From contig JACOTK010000103.1 of assembly GCA_016178435.1 (NCBI GenBank), positions 1 to 6,042 on the forward strand: DNA of 6,042 nt, read 5' to 3'. Below, one piece after another: positions 1 to 5,466 of the stretch (position 1 is the first letter of the stretch; each line of letters starts with the position of its first letter). The DNA comes from Actinomycetota bacterium (GTDB lineage Bacteria > Actinomycetota > Acidimicrobiia > Acidimicrobiales > CADCSY01). Below the pieces are notes generated by a model. It saw only the letters and a list, made by a program, of their open reading frames with translations, was not told the origin of the DNA and did not search any database. The translations under genes were made by a program, and so were the position numbers.

Positions 1-437
1 AGAATCTGGGATCCCTCCTTCGATCGGGCTCGTGCGCCGGCATCACCGGTGTCGTTCTTCCGCGGCATCGTGCCGCTCACATCACCCCGACGGTGACCAA
101 GGCGAGCGCCGGTGCGGTGGAGCACCTGCCGATGGCGCTCGTGAGCGGACTCCCCGCCGCCATGATGCGGGCGAAGGAGCTCGGCGTTTGGACGGTGGGG
201 CTGGACGCGGACGGTGAGGTGAACATCTTCGATCTCGAGCTCGGCAATGAGCCCGTCATGCTCGTTCTCGGGGCGGAGGGAAAGGGACTCAGCCGACTCA
301 CACGCACTCGTTGTGACATTGTGGTATCGATACCACTCTGGGGGCCCTTGTCGTCGCTGAACGTCGGAGTTGCGGGTGCGATGGCCTGTTACGAGGTCGC
401 CAGGCACCGCGGACAGAGCTCGATCCGTTCTGACTAG
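1..437 (+). CDS. rlmB: 23S rRNA 2'-O-ribose methyltransferase RlmB (SpoU/TrmH family), 5'-truncated
   Basis: The frame is open from the left edge (first whole codon at base 3) to the TAG at 435-437, giving 144 visible residues of the C-terminal SPOUT (knotted SAM-binding) domain. The three SpoU motifs are present. Motif 1 starts at the edge as NLGSLLRS, with the conserved Asn and Arg. Motif 2 is LVLGAEGKGLS. Motif 3 is IPLWGPLSSLNVGVAGAM followed by CYE. The stretch TPTVTKASAGAVEHLP between motifs 1 and 2 is typical of RlmB, which methylates the 2'-OH of G2251 (E. coli numbering) in the peptidyl-transferase region. The N-terminal substrate-binding domain and the start lie outside the window. 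Family assignment is strong; RlmB rather than another SpoU paralogue is inferred from these motifs and from the sigH-type gene downstream, as in Bacillus. Confidence 0.93.
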   Translation, partial: NLGSLLRSGSCAGITGVVLPRHRAAHITPTVTKASAGAVEHLPMALVSGLPAAMMRAKELGVWTVGLDADGEVNIFDLELGNEPVMLVLGAEGKGLSRLTRTRCDIVVSIPLWGPLSSLNVGVAGAMACYEVARHRGQSSIRSD

Positions 438-502
438 TGCCGAGTCTCGTCATCGGGGGGTGGGATTGGCGAGAATGAGCACATACGGTGCAAACTGGAA
501 CA

Positions 503-529
503 ACTTTCCGTGAGTTTCTTACGGAAAGT
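503..529. promoter_or_regulatory. Perfect 9-bp inverted repeat with 9-bp spacer, candidate operator
   Basis: The arms ACTTTCCGT (503-511) and ACGGAAAGT (521-529) are perfect reverse complements around a 9-bp spacer. The repeat ends 2 bp before the TTGACA -35 box of the sigma gene, which suits a transcription-factor site acting on that promoter. No T-run follows, so a rho-independent terminator for rlmB is less likely, though a transcribed hairpin is not excluded. The 9-9-9 geometry matches that of the HrcA/CIRCE operator, but the arm sequence is different. The regulator is unknown. Confidence 0.55.
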
Positions 530-531
530 GG

Positions 532-560
532 TTGACATGGGCTAGTCCGATGGTTACTAC
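532..560 (+). promoter_or_regulatory. Candidate housekeeping-type promoter for the sigma factor gene
   Basis: A perfect TTGACA (532-537) is followed, after 17 bp, by TACTAC (555-560), a moderate -10 match that lacks the final T. An overlapping TACTAA at 558-563 would need a 20-bp spacer. Transcription would begin near 567, leaving a 5' UTR of about 70 nt before the TTG start at 638. The -35 is strong and the -10 is weak, which is consistent with an activated or repressed promoter given the adjacent palindrome. Confidence 0.45.
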
Positions 561-626
561 TAACTAGTACCCCCCCGTACGCACGTTGAGTACGGCAGGC
601 CTACGTCACACTCAACTCCACACCCC

Positions 627-631
627 GGGAG
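627..631 (+). promoter_or_regulatory. Ribosome binding site that sets the TTG start of the sigma gene
   Basis: GGGAG lies 6 nt before the TTG at 638. No in-frame ATG, GTG or TTG occurs between the upstream in-frame stop (TGA at 587-589) and 638, so this TTG is the most upstream possible start and has a fitting Shine-Dalgarno sequence. Confidence 0.6.
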
Positions 632-637
632 CCCGCC

Positions 638-1327
638 TTGACCGTTCGATTTGGCAGCGTCGCAGCACTCACCGAGCTCACCGATGACGAGCTTGCGGAC
701 TTTGCGCAACGCGGTGACTCGTTGGCCCAGGAAACACTGATCGAGCGGTACCGTCGCTTCGCCCGTGCCAAGGCGCGAGGGTACTTCCTTGTGGGTGGGG
801 ATGCCGATGACATCGAGCAGGAGGCGCTGATCGGGCTGTACAAGGCCGTGCGTGACTACCAAGCCGATCGCCTCGCCTCGTTCCGTGGCTTCGCCGAGTT
901 GTGCATCACCCGCCAGATCATCACCGCCATCAAGACGGCAACCCGCTTCAAGCACCGTCCGCTCAATCAGTACGTGTCGATCTCGGGCAGCCCGACCGGC
1001 GACGACGAACAGCATGAGCGTGGCGTCGAGGACCTCCTCAACGATCATCACGCGGCCGACCCCGTCGAGCAGGTCATCTCGTCCGAGCGCATGGGGGCGA
1101 TGCGTGATGCCATGACCGCCGTGCTGTCGGGGCTCGAGGTCGACGTTCTGAACCTCTACGTGGCCGGCAGGAGCTACCAGGAGATCGGTGACCAACTCGG
1201 GCGCCACGTGAAGTCGATCGACAATGCGTTGCAGCGCATCAAGCGCAAGCTCGACACCCACCTCACCTCCGAGGCCCAGGCCGATCTCGACCTGGATCTG
1301 CGTGATCAGGTGATCGTCCTTCCCTGA
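638..1327 (+). CDS. sigH: RNA polymerase sigma factor, SigH (Spo0H-like) type
   Basis: A 229-residue sigma-70 family protein with region 2 and region 4 but no region 1.1 or clear region 3. Region 2 spans about residues 35-104. It includes RGYFLVGGDADDIEQEALIGLYKA in pieces around residues 48-70, covering the core-polymerase contact and -10 recognition helices. The following FAELCITRQIITAIKTATR segment is characteristic of SigH rather than ECF factors. Region 4 spans about residues 150-208, with a helix-turn-helix around SYQEIGDQLGRHVKSIDNAL that should read a -35 element. The acidic stretch at residues 119-140 is a linker. Start: TTG with GGGAG 6 nt upstream. No anti-sigma gene is adjacent. 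In Bacillus subtilis sigH also lies close downstream of rlmB (with yacP between), so the order supports the identity. The Bacillus role in sporulation and stationary phase should not be assumed here; the regulon is unknown. Confidence 0.9.
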   Translation: MTVRFGSVAALTELTDDELADFAQRGDSLAQETLIERYRRFARAKARGYFLVGGDADDIEQEALIGLYKAVRDYQADRLASFRGFAELCITRQIITAIKTATRFKHRPLNQYVSISGSPTGDDEQHERGVEDLLNDHHAADPVEQVISSERMGAMRDAMTAVLSGLEVDVLNLYVAGRSYQEIGDQLGRHVKSIDNALQRIKRKLDTHLTSEAQADLDLDLRDQVIVLP

Positions 1328-1329
1328 TC
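1304..1329 (+). terminator. Stem-loop across the sigma gene stop codon, weak terminator candidate
   Basis: GATCAGG (1304-1310) and CCTGATC (1323-1329) form a perfect 7-bp stem with a 12-nt loop. The right arm contains the TGA stop. No T-run follows, so intrinsic termination is doubtful. The sigma gene faces a convergent tRNA gene 27 bp further on, where some transcription stop would be expected. Confidence 0.25.
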
Positions 1330-1354
1330 GGTGGGCATGCGGCGGTGCGCCTCG

Positions 1355-1428
1355 AGCCCGAGGTCGGATTCGAACCGACGACCTGACGCTTACAAGGCGC
1401 CTGCTCTGGCCAACTGAGCTACACGGGC
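1355..1428 (-). tRNA. trnT: tRNA-Thr (anticodon UGU)
   Basis: Reading the minus strand from 1428 to 1355 gives a 74-nt cloverleaf. The acceptor stem pairs GCCCGUG with CUCGGGC and has one U6-U67 mismatch. The D arm is GCUC/GAGC with a GG in the loop. The anticodon stem is GGCGC/GCGUC, with one G-U pair, around the loop CUUGUAA. The T arm is GUCGG/CCGAC around UUCGAAU. The anticodon UGU (bases 1394-1392) reads ACA and, by wobble, ACG threonine codons. The discriminator base is U73 and CCA is not encoded, as is common in actinobacteria. The gene is convergent with the sigma gene and divergent from gltA. Confidence 0.95.
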
Positions 1429-1484
1429 GGGTGACGGCCCCTCAGCCTATTGCCTGCTCCGCGTTCCTCGGCACGATGTGTCGA

Positions 1485-1512
1485 TTGAACCTGTCGATGC
1501 ACCGGCTAGTGT
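1485..1512 (+). promoter_or_regulatory. Candidate promoter for gltA
   Basis: TTGAAC (1485-1490), a 16-bp spacer and TAGTGT (1507-1512) fit the actinobacterial TTGnnn / TAnnnT pattern. Transcription would start near 1519, giving a 5' UTR of about 30 nt that holds the strong ribosome binding site at 1536-1542. If correct, the promoter rules out the longer reading of the gene that starts at the GTG at 1431. No clear promoter for the divergent tRNA was identified in the same gap. Confidence 0.5.
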
Positions 1513-1535
1513 TCCATCGTTGCATGCGCGAGGAG

Positions 1536-1542
1536 AAGGAGG
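1536..1542 (+). promoter_or_regulatory. Perfect Shine-Dalgarno sequence that decides the gltA start
   Basis: AAGGAGG, fully complementary to the 16S rRNA anti-Shine-Dalgarno core, sits 5 nt before the TTG at 1548. The in-frame GTG at 1431, the ATGs further upstream and the GTG at 1587 have nothing comparable at a usable distance. Confidence 0.8.
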
Positions 1543-1547
1543 CGGGT

Positions 1548-2837
1548 TTGTCGAGGCCAACCGAGGGACGTATCACCGTTGGCGATGTGACGACATCACT
1601 CCCTCTGGTGGAAGGGACACTGGGCGACTCGGCCATCGACATCACCTCGCTGCGCCGAGACACCGGGCTGATCACCCACGACCCTGGTTTCGCCAACACG
1701 GGTTCGTGCAGCTCGGCGATCACGTTTCTGGACGGCGAGAAGGGCGTGCTGCTCTATCGGGGCTATCCCGTCGAACAGCTTGCGCAGCACGGCTCGTTTC
1801 TCGAGACGTCCTATCTGTTGATTCACGGCGAGCTGCCGGCACGTGACGAGCTCGCGGCGTTCTCGAAGAACATTCGTCGCCACACCATGTTGCACGAGGA
1901 CGTCAAACGGTTCTTCGACGGCTTTCCGAAGGATGCCCACCCGATGGCGATGCTCTCCTCGGTGGTCAGCGCCCTCTCGACGTTCTATCAGGACTGCCTC
2001 GACCCCTTCGACGAGCAGCAGATCGAGGTCTCCACGTACCGACTGCTCGCCAAGATGCCCACGATCGCGGCGTACTCGTACAAGAAGTCCATTGGACAGC
2101 CGTTCCTGTACCCGGACAACTCACTCGATCTCATCGAGAACTTTCTTCGTATGATGTTCGCCGTCCCGGCGGAGGACTACGAGCTCGACCCGGTGGTGGT
2201 CGATGCCTTGAAGAAGCTGTTGATCCTGCACGCGGACCATGAGCAGAACTGCTCCACCTCGACGGTGCGGATGGTCGGATCGAGCCATGCCAACCTTTTT
2301 GCCTCGGTGTCGGCCGGCATCGACGCGCTCTGGGGCCCCTTGCACGGGGGGGCGAACCAGGCGGTGATCGAGATGCTCGAAACCATCCGGGACGACGGCG
2401 GGGACGTCCGGAAGTTTGTGGACCGGGCGAAGGATCCCCATTCGCGGGTCCGGTTGATGGGGTTCGGCCATCGGGTCTACAAGACCCACGACCCCCGCGC
2501 TCAGGTGATCAAGACCGCCGCCTCCGACGTGCTGGCCAAGCTCGGCCGAGAGGATGAGCTCTTGAGCCTGGCGCTCGAGCTCGAGGAAGCCGCTCGGGCC
2601 GACGACTACTTCATCGAGCGACATCTCTACCCGAACGTCGATTTCTACTCGGGTCTGATCTACCGCGCCATGGGCTTTCCCACGAGCATGTTCACCGTTC
2701 TGTTCGCCATCGGCCGCCTACCAGGTTGGATCGCCCACTGGAAGGAGATGCTGGTCACCGAGAGTCCGATCGGCCGCCCTCGCCAGGTCTACGTCGGTGC
2801 TCCCCGTCGAGATTACGTGGAGTTCACCGAGCGCTGA
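1548..2837 (+). CDS. gltA: Citrate synthase (GltA type)
   Basis: A cytoplasmic enzyme that condenses acetyl-CoA with oxaloacetate to citrate, the entry step of the TCA cycle. From the TTG at 1548 the protein has 429 residues, against 427 for E. coli GltA. Its first 32 residues align with those of E. coli without gaps, which supports this start. Catalytic residues are in place: His266 in PLHGGAN, His308 in GFGHRVYK and Asp365 in PNVDFYSG, matching E. coli His264, His305 and Asp362. The oxaloacetate/CoA-binding arginines are also kept: Arg317 in DPRA, Arg390 in AIGRLPGW and Arg410 in GRPRQ. HADHEQN begins at residue 228. The RRHTMLHE segment is shared with the NADH-sensitive Gram-negative enzymes, but sensitivity cannot be judged from sequence alone. 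The frame stays open upstream to a GTG at 1431, only 3 bases past the tRNA end; that extension is unlike the family and is rejected. 2-methylcitrate synthase is a less likely alternative. Confidence 0.96.
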   Translation: MSRPTEGRITVGDVTTSLPLVEGTLGDSAIDITSLRRDTGLITHDPGFANTGSCSSAITFLDGEKGVLLYRGYPVEQLAQHGSFLETSYLLIHGELPARDELAAFSKNIRRHTMLHEDVKRFFDGFPKDAHPMAMLSSVVSALSTFYQDCLDPFDEQQIEVSTYRLLAKMPTIAAYSYKKSIGQPFLYPDNSLDLIENFLRMMFAVPAEDYELDPVVVDALKKLLILHADHEQNCSTSTVRMVGSSHANLFASVSAGIDALWGPLHGGANQAVIEMLETIRDDGGDVRKFVDRAKDPHSRVRLMGFGHRVYKTHDPRAQVIKTAASDVLAKLGREDELLSLALELEEAARADDYFIERHLYPNVDFYSGLIYRAMGFPTSMFTVLFAIGRLPGWIAHWKEMLVTESPIGRPRQVYVGAPRRDYVEFTER

Positions 2838-2838
2838 G

Positions 2839-2874
2839 CTTCCGCCACCGGAGGGGATGCTTGCATCGCACCGG
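2839..2874 (+). terminator. Hairpin region after gltA, weak terminator candidate
   Basis: Directly after the gltA stop, CTTCCG (2839-2844) can pair with CGGAGG (2849-2854) through 6 bp, one of them G-U, with a CCAC loop. A competing fold pairs CCGG (2848-2851) with CCGG (2871-2874), enclosing a short GATG-CTTG-CATC hairpin. Neither fold is followed by a T-run. It could weaken read-through into the DUF3263 gene, or be fortuitous in GC-rich DNA. Confidence 0.25.
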
Positions 2875-2889
2875 CCCTGCGGTCAGGCT
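2861..2889 (+). promoter_or_regulatory. Possible promoter for the DUF3263-LytR_C operon
   Basis: TTGCAT (2861-2866), a 17-bp spacer and CAGGCT (2884-2889) put the expected transcript start at or next to the ATG at 2897, implying a leaderless or nearly leaderless mRNA. The -10 match is poor (A2 and T6 only). The alternative is read-through from gltA, which ends 59 bp before the ATG. Confidence 0.25.
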
Positions 2890-2896
2890 TACACCG

Positions 2897-3151
2897 ATGG
2901 CATTATCCAGTCGGGACACGCAGATTCTTGATTTCGAACGAACCTGGTGGACCTCCGCGGGCTCGAAGCGGGTGGCGATCCGCCGGCAACTGGGGTTGTC
3001 CTCAACCCGGTATTATCAGGTTCTGCATGCGCTCATCGACTCTCCCGAGGCCATGGCGTACGACCCCCTGGTCGTCACCAGATGGCGTCGACGACGTATG
3101 GTTAACCGCCGTGCTCGTTTCGAGGGACGCTCAGCAGGAAGCCCGAGGTAA
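2897..3151 (+). CDS. DUF3263 domain protein, small and basic, possible DNA-binding
   Basis: An 84-residue protein of the actinobacterial DUF3263 family, recognised from the order LDFERTWWTSAGSK (residues 11-24), AIRRQLGLSSTRYYQVLHAL (27-46) and IDSPEAMAYDPLVVTRWRR (47-65). The middle segment reads like a helix-turn-helix, and the tail (62-84) is rich in Arg, so nucleic-acid binding is plausible; the function is not known to me. The ATG at 2897 is chosen because the family fold begins a few residues later; the same frame is open further upstream but overlaps the end of gltA. Only a weak AGG (2885-2887) precedes it. The stop is 2 bp before the next gene, so the two are almost certainly co-transcribed. 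The same pairing occurs at M. tuberculosis Rv0430-Rv0431. Confidence 0.85.
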   Translation: MALSSRDTQILDFERTWWTSAGSKRVAIRRQLGLSSTRYYQVLHALIDSPEAMAYDPLVVTRWRRRRMVNRRARFEGRSAGSPR

Positions 3152-3153
3152 CC

Positions 3154-3714
3154 GTGGGTCGAGGTCAACATGCGATGCAGGATGGTTCGTTCCGCCGTTC
3201 GGCCGGGTCGGCCATGGCAAGAGGGGTCGCGGTCGTCGTGTTGGCGGTTGTGGTCGGCATTGTCGTTCTCAAGGTCTCGGGCGATGAACAGGACTTCCAG
3301 TCCACGGCCGACAAGCAGGATCAGTCTCCACCCGGCTCCGAGTCCGCGAGCACCGATTCGACGACCCCACAGCCCGTAACGCCGACGGTCCCGGCGGCGA
3401 CACCGGCGACGACAAAGGTCCTCGTGCTCAACGGATCGGAGACCAAGGGCGCCGCGAGAAAGGCAACGGAGCAACTTGCCGCGGCAGCGTTTCAGATGGG
3501 CACCCCCACCGACGCGTCCACCAAGCCCCTGCCTTCGATGGTGTATTTCGTGACCGGTTTCGAGACGATGGCCCAACAGGTTGCGACGAACCTGGGCATT
3601 GCCACGCCCCCGGCAGCGATGCCCACCCCCGCGCCCGTCGCCGATCTTGCGGGAGCACAGGTGCTTGTCGTGATCGGGCCGGACATCTCGCCAAAGTTCG
3701 CACCGTCGGGTTAG
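3154..3714 (+). CDS. Membrane-anchored LytR_C domain protein (VirR/Rv0431-like)
   Basis: 186 residues in three parts. A short basic cytoplasmic end is followed by one transmembrane helix (about residues 22-41, run of Val/Ala/Leu/Ile). Next comes a Ser/Thr/Pro/Gln-rich linker (about 43-87) and a C-terminal LytR_C domain (about 88-177) beginning TKVLVLNGSETKGAA and ending AQVLVVIGPDI. The expected topology is an N-in anchor with the LytR_C domain outside, facing the cell wall. There is no LCP catalytic domain, so it is not a wall-polymer ligase by itself. The M. tuberculosis relative VirR (Rv0431) affects envelope integrity and vesicle release; a similar envelope role here is inferred from domain and gene order. 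The GTG at 3154 is chosen because GAGG (3145-3148) lies 5 nt upstream; an in-frame ATG at 3175 with GAGG 10 nt upstream is the alternative. Residues 151-163 insert a Pro/Ala-rich stretch inside the domain. Confidence 0.82.
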   Translation: MGRGQHAMQDGSFRRSAGSAMARGVAVVVLAVVVGIVVLKVSGDEQDFQSTADKQDQSPPGSESASTDSTTPQPVTPTVPAATPATTKVLVLNGSETKGAARKATEQLAAAAFQMGTPTDASTKPLPSMVYFVTGFETMAQQVATNLGIATPPAAMPTPAPVADLAGAQVLVVIGPDISPKFAPSG

Positions 3715-3721
3715 GACCCGA
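3706..3721. terminator. Short stem-loop between convergent genes
   Basis: TCGGGT (3706-3711) and ACCCGA (3716-3721) form a perfect 6-bp stem around TAGG, which holds the TAG stop of the LytR_C gene. The convergent lipoprotein gene ends at 3734, so only 19 bp separate the two stops. A symmetrical hairpin could serve both directions, but neither side has a T-run and the stem is short. Confidence 0.25.
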
Positions 3722-3733
3722 GACAGGGAAAGC

Positions 3734-4594
3734 TCAGCGGATTCGGTGGGTCTTCGAACGGATGCTCACCTTCATCGTCCCGCTTGCCGGACCGCCCCCC
3801 GTTGCCCTGGGCGGATAAGCCAGCAATCGATAGGAGCCCGTGGTTGTGGACGATGCCGTTCGGACCGCTCCGTCGTCGAGGTCATGGGTCGCTCGATAGG
3901 TGGTTCTCTGTGTCCCCTCGAGTCGCACCTCGCCCACCGGGGTGAGCCCCTGTGTCGCAGGCCGTTTGGTCTCGATGTGCAGCGTCGCGGTCGCCGCCAC
4001 CCGGGCGACCTGCTCGTCGTCGACGATGCCGAGCTCGATGAGCTGTCCACTCCCGACCAGTCGCGTCGGCTTGCTCGGGCCGGGCAGGGTGATCGCTCGG
4101 TCGATGGTCCATTGATCACCGGTTCTCAATGCCCGATCCGGCGGCGCGCTCAATGCCGCGGGAAAGATCTCCGGCAGTCCGAGCGTGGTCCGGTCCTGGT
4201 CCCCGATGGTGGTCGCCGACTCCGACTCAACGGCAACCGGCTGGGCCGAACGATCGAAGCGGACGATGAAGGTGCGGTCGGCCGCGCCGCGTTCCTCCAC
4301 CCTCACTCGAACGCGAACTCCTGACGCCGCCTTCGCCCCGGCCCCGGGGTCGTGAGCGAGGATGGTGTGGTGGGTCGTGAGAACGGTCTCCGCACGGTCG
4401 AGTTCGTCGAGTCGAGGGTTTTCGCCTGCCATACGAACGGTTGTCCGGGTTTCCACCGTGATGCGGTAGCTCGAGGTCGTTCCCACGGTCGGACGAAAGG
4501 TCAGGCGAACGGTGTCGTCCCCACAGCCACTCGACAATCCGCCTCCGACCACGAGGGCCATGAGGATGCACCCCGCGCGCGTGCCCTGTCTCAT
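3734..4594 (-). CDS. Predicted lipoprotein of unknown function
   Basis: 286 residues read on the minus strand from the ATG at 4594 to the TGA at 3736-3734. The N-terminus has a signal peptide: basic start MRQGTR, hydrophobic core CILMALVVGGG, then LSSGC with Cys24 as the probable lipidated residue. The lipobox is relaxed, with Ser rather than Leu/Val/Ile at position -3. The mature part has no transmembrane segment and looks beta-rich. It has alternating hydrophobic strands and many Thr/Arg/Val (TVETRTTVRM; GVRVRVRVEERG; ATATLHIETKR; VGEVRLEGTQRTTYRATHD). LPEIFPAAL and LRTGDQWTI fall near the middle. The pattern resembles DUF6263-like bacterial lipoproteins, but I do not recognise the family with confidence and assign no function. 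No Shine-Dalgarno precedes the ATG, and a TACCCT -10 lies 8 nt upstream, suggesting a leaderless mRNA. The frame stays open far upstream, but that extension is antisense to otsB and would bury the signal peptide. Confidence 0.78.
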   Translation of the reverse strand: MRQGTRAGCILMALVVGGGLSSGCGDDTVRLTFRPTVGTTSSYRITVETRTTVRMAGENPRLDELDRAETVLTTHHTILAHDPGAGAKAASGVRVRVRVEERGAADRTFIVRFDRSAQPVAVESESATTIGDQDRTTLGLPEIFPAALSAPPDRALRTGDQWTIDRAITLPGPSKPTRLVGSGQLIELGIVDDEQVARVAATATLHIETKRPATQGLTPVGEVRLEGTQRTTYRATHDLDDGAVRTASSTTTGSYRLLAYPPRATGGGPASGTMKVSIRSKTHRIR

Positions 4595-4602
4595 GTCGGC
4601 CG

Positions 4603-4612
4603 AGGGTAGCGT
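4603..4612. promoter_or_regulatory. Overlapping divergent -10 elements in the 24-bp gap
   Basis: The two ATGs (4594 minus, 4619 plus) are separated by 24 bp. On the plus strand TAGCGT (4607-4612) ends 6 nt before the otsB ATG; on the minus strand TACCCT (4608-4603) ends 8 nt before the lipoprotein ATG. Both match the actinobacterial TAnnnT pattern at the spacing expected for leaderless transcripts, and both use the same TA base-pair step (4607-4608). No good -35 match was found on either side. The only Shine-Dalgarno-like run, GAGGG (4602-4606), is 12 nt from the otsB ATG, which is too far to be convincing. Confidence 0.5.
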
Positions 4613-4618
4613 CGGCGA

Positions 4619-5404
4619 ATGACCAATGGTGTCGATGCCCGCATGCATGGCGCTCTGACGCTGTTGCGCCGGTCCCCGGAGCGCACGGGTGTGGTCACCG
4701 ATTTCGACGGGACGCTCGCCGTCCTCGTCGATGACCCTGCCGAGGCAAGGCCCTTGCCCGGGTCGGTGAACCTGCTGGGCCGTCTCGTCCCACGCTACGG
4801 CCTCGTGGGGGTGGTGTCGGGTCGCCCCGTTTCCTTCCTTGCAGACCACCTTCGGGTGCCGGGGCTGTGGATCTCGGGACTGTACGGCCTGGAAGTCATG
4901 GTCGACGGTGAGATCGCGGAGGTGGCCGAAGCGGCACCGTGGCGTCAGGTGGTGGGAGCGGCCCTTGTCGAAGCCGCAGGAGCGTTGCCGGGCCTGTTGG
5001 TCGAGGACAAGGGCTTGTCGATGACGGTGCACTTCCGCACCGCCCCCGGGCGCGAGCACGACGCACGTGCATGGGCCGAACGGATGGCGTCGAAAAGCGG
5101 ACTGGTGGTGCGCGAGGCGAAGGCCTCGGTCGAGCTCCACCCACCCGTCGTCGCCGACAAGGGCTCGGTCATCGAGGCCAAGGTTCACGCCCATGGGGGC
5201 CTCGACACGATTTGCTTTCTCGGTGACGACCGGGGCGACCTGCCCGCGTTCGGGGCCTTGGCCCGTCTTCGCGACAACGGCATGCAGGTTGTTCGAGTGG
5301 GAGTGGCGACGCCCGAAACGCCCGATGCGTTGCTGGCGCAGGCCGATGTGGCCGTGGACGGACCGGAGGGAGCGCTGGCGTTCCTGATGGCGCTCCTCGT
5401 GTAG
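4619..5404 (+). CDS. otsB: Trehalose-6-phosphate phosphatase (HAD superfamily)
   Basis: A 261-residue cytoplasmic phosphatase that converts trehalose-6-phosphate to trehalose, the second step of the OtsA-OtsB pathway (osmoprotectant; in mycolic-acid producers also a glycolipid precursor). HAD motifs are in order. Motif I is TDFDGTLA with nucleophile Asp28 and acid/base Asp30. Motif II is SGR at 67-69. Motif III is Lys181 in ADKGSVI. Motif IV is GDDRGDLPAF at 202-211, with Mg2+ ligands Asp203, Asp204 and Asp207. Family-specific TPP motifs are also seen: GLYGLE (88-92 region), EDKGLSMTVHFR (129-140) and VELHPPVVADKG (171-182). The length matches bacterial OtsB (about 250-270). No otsA is present in the window. 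The ATG at 4619 is chosen; an in-frame ATG at 4643 would still keep motif I. The gene is divergent from the lipoprotein gene and probably leaderless. Confidence 0.92.
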   Translation: MTNGVDARMHGALTLLRRSPERTGVVTDFDGTLAVLVDDPAEARPLPGSVNLLGRLVPRYGLVGVVSGRPVSFLADHLRVPGLWISGLYGLEVMVDGEIAEVAEAAPWRQVVGAALVEAAGALPGLLVEDKGLSMTVHFRTAPGREHDARAWAERMASKSGLVVREAKASVELHPPVVADKGSVIEAKVHAHGGLDTICFLGDDRGDLPAFGALARLRDNGMQVVRVGVATPETPDALLAQADVAVDGPEGALAFLMALLV

Positions 5405-5466
5405 TCGACCCACAGCCGGGTTGCGCATGGGCATGGGGCCGAAAACATGCAGTAGACATGTACCTC

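Noticed and set aside
445..477. Possible rlmB terminator formed by TCTCG and CGAGA
   Set aside because: Only 5 bp of stem with a loop of about 20 nt and no T-run; likely chance.
503..529. CIRCE element / HrcA operator
   Set aside because: The spacing matches but the arms do not resemble TTAGCACTC/GAGTGCTAA, and the downstream gene is not a chaperone gene.
560..1261. Long open frame of 233 codons on the minus strand opposite the sigma factor gene
   Set aside because: It is fully antisense to a clearly conserved gene, shows no recognisable domain, and is expected from high-GC codon bias in the real frame.
2121..2624. 167-codon minus-strand open frame inside gltA
   Set aside because: It is a shadow of the citrate synthase coding frame with no start signal or domain.
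4595..5434. 280-codon N-terminal extension of the lipoprotein frame, antisense to otsB and beyond
   Set aside because: It would place the signal peptide in the middle of the protein. The extension reads as low-complexity Arg/His/Gly-rich shadow sequence, and otsB on the other strand has all family motifs.
5445..5461. Short inverted repeat ACATG-N7-CATGT before the hydratase-like gene
   Set aside because: 5-bp arms are too short to separate from chance, and the same bases also read as a direct repeat of ACATG; no supporting context.
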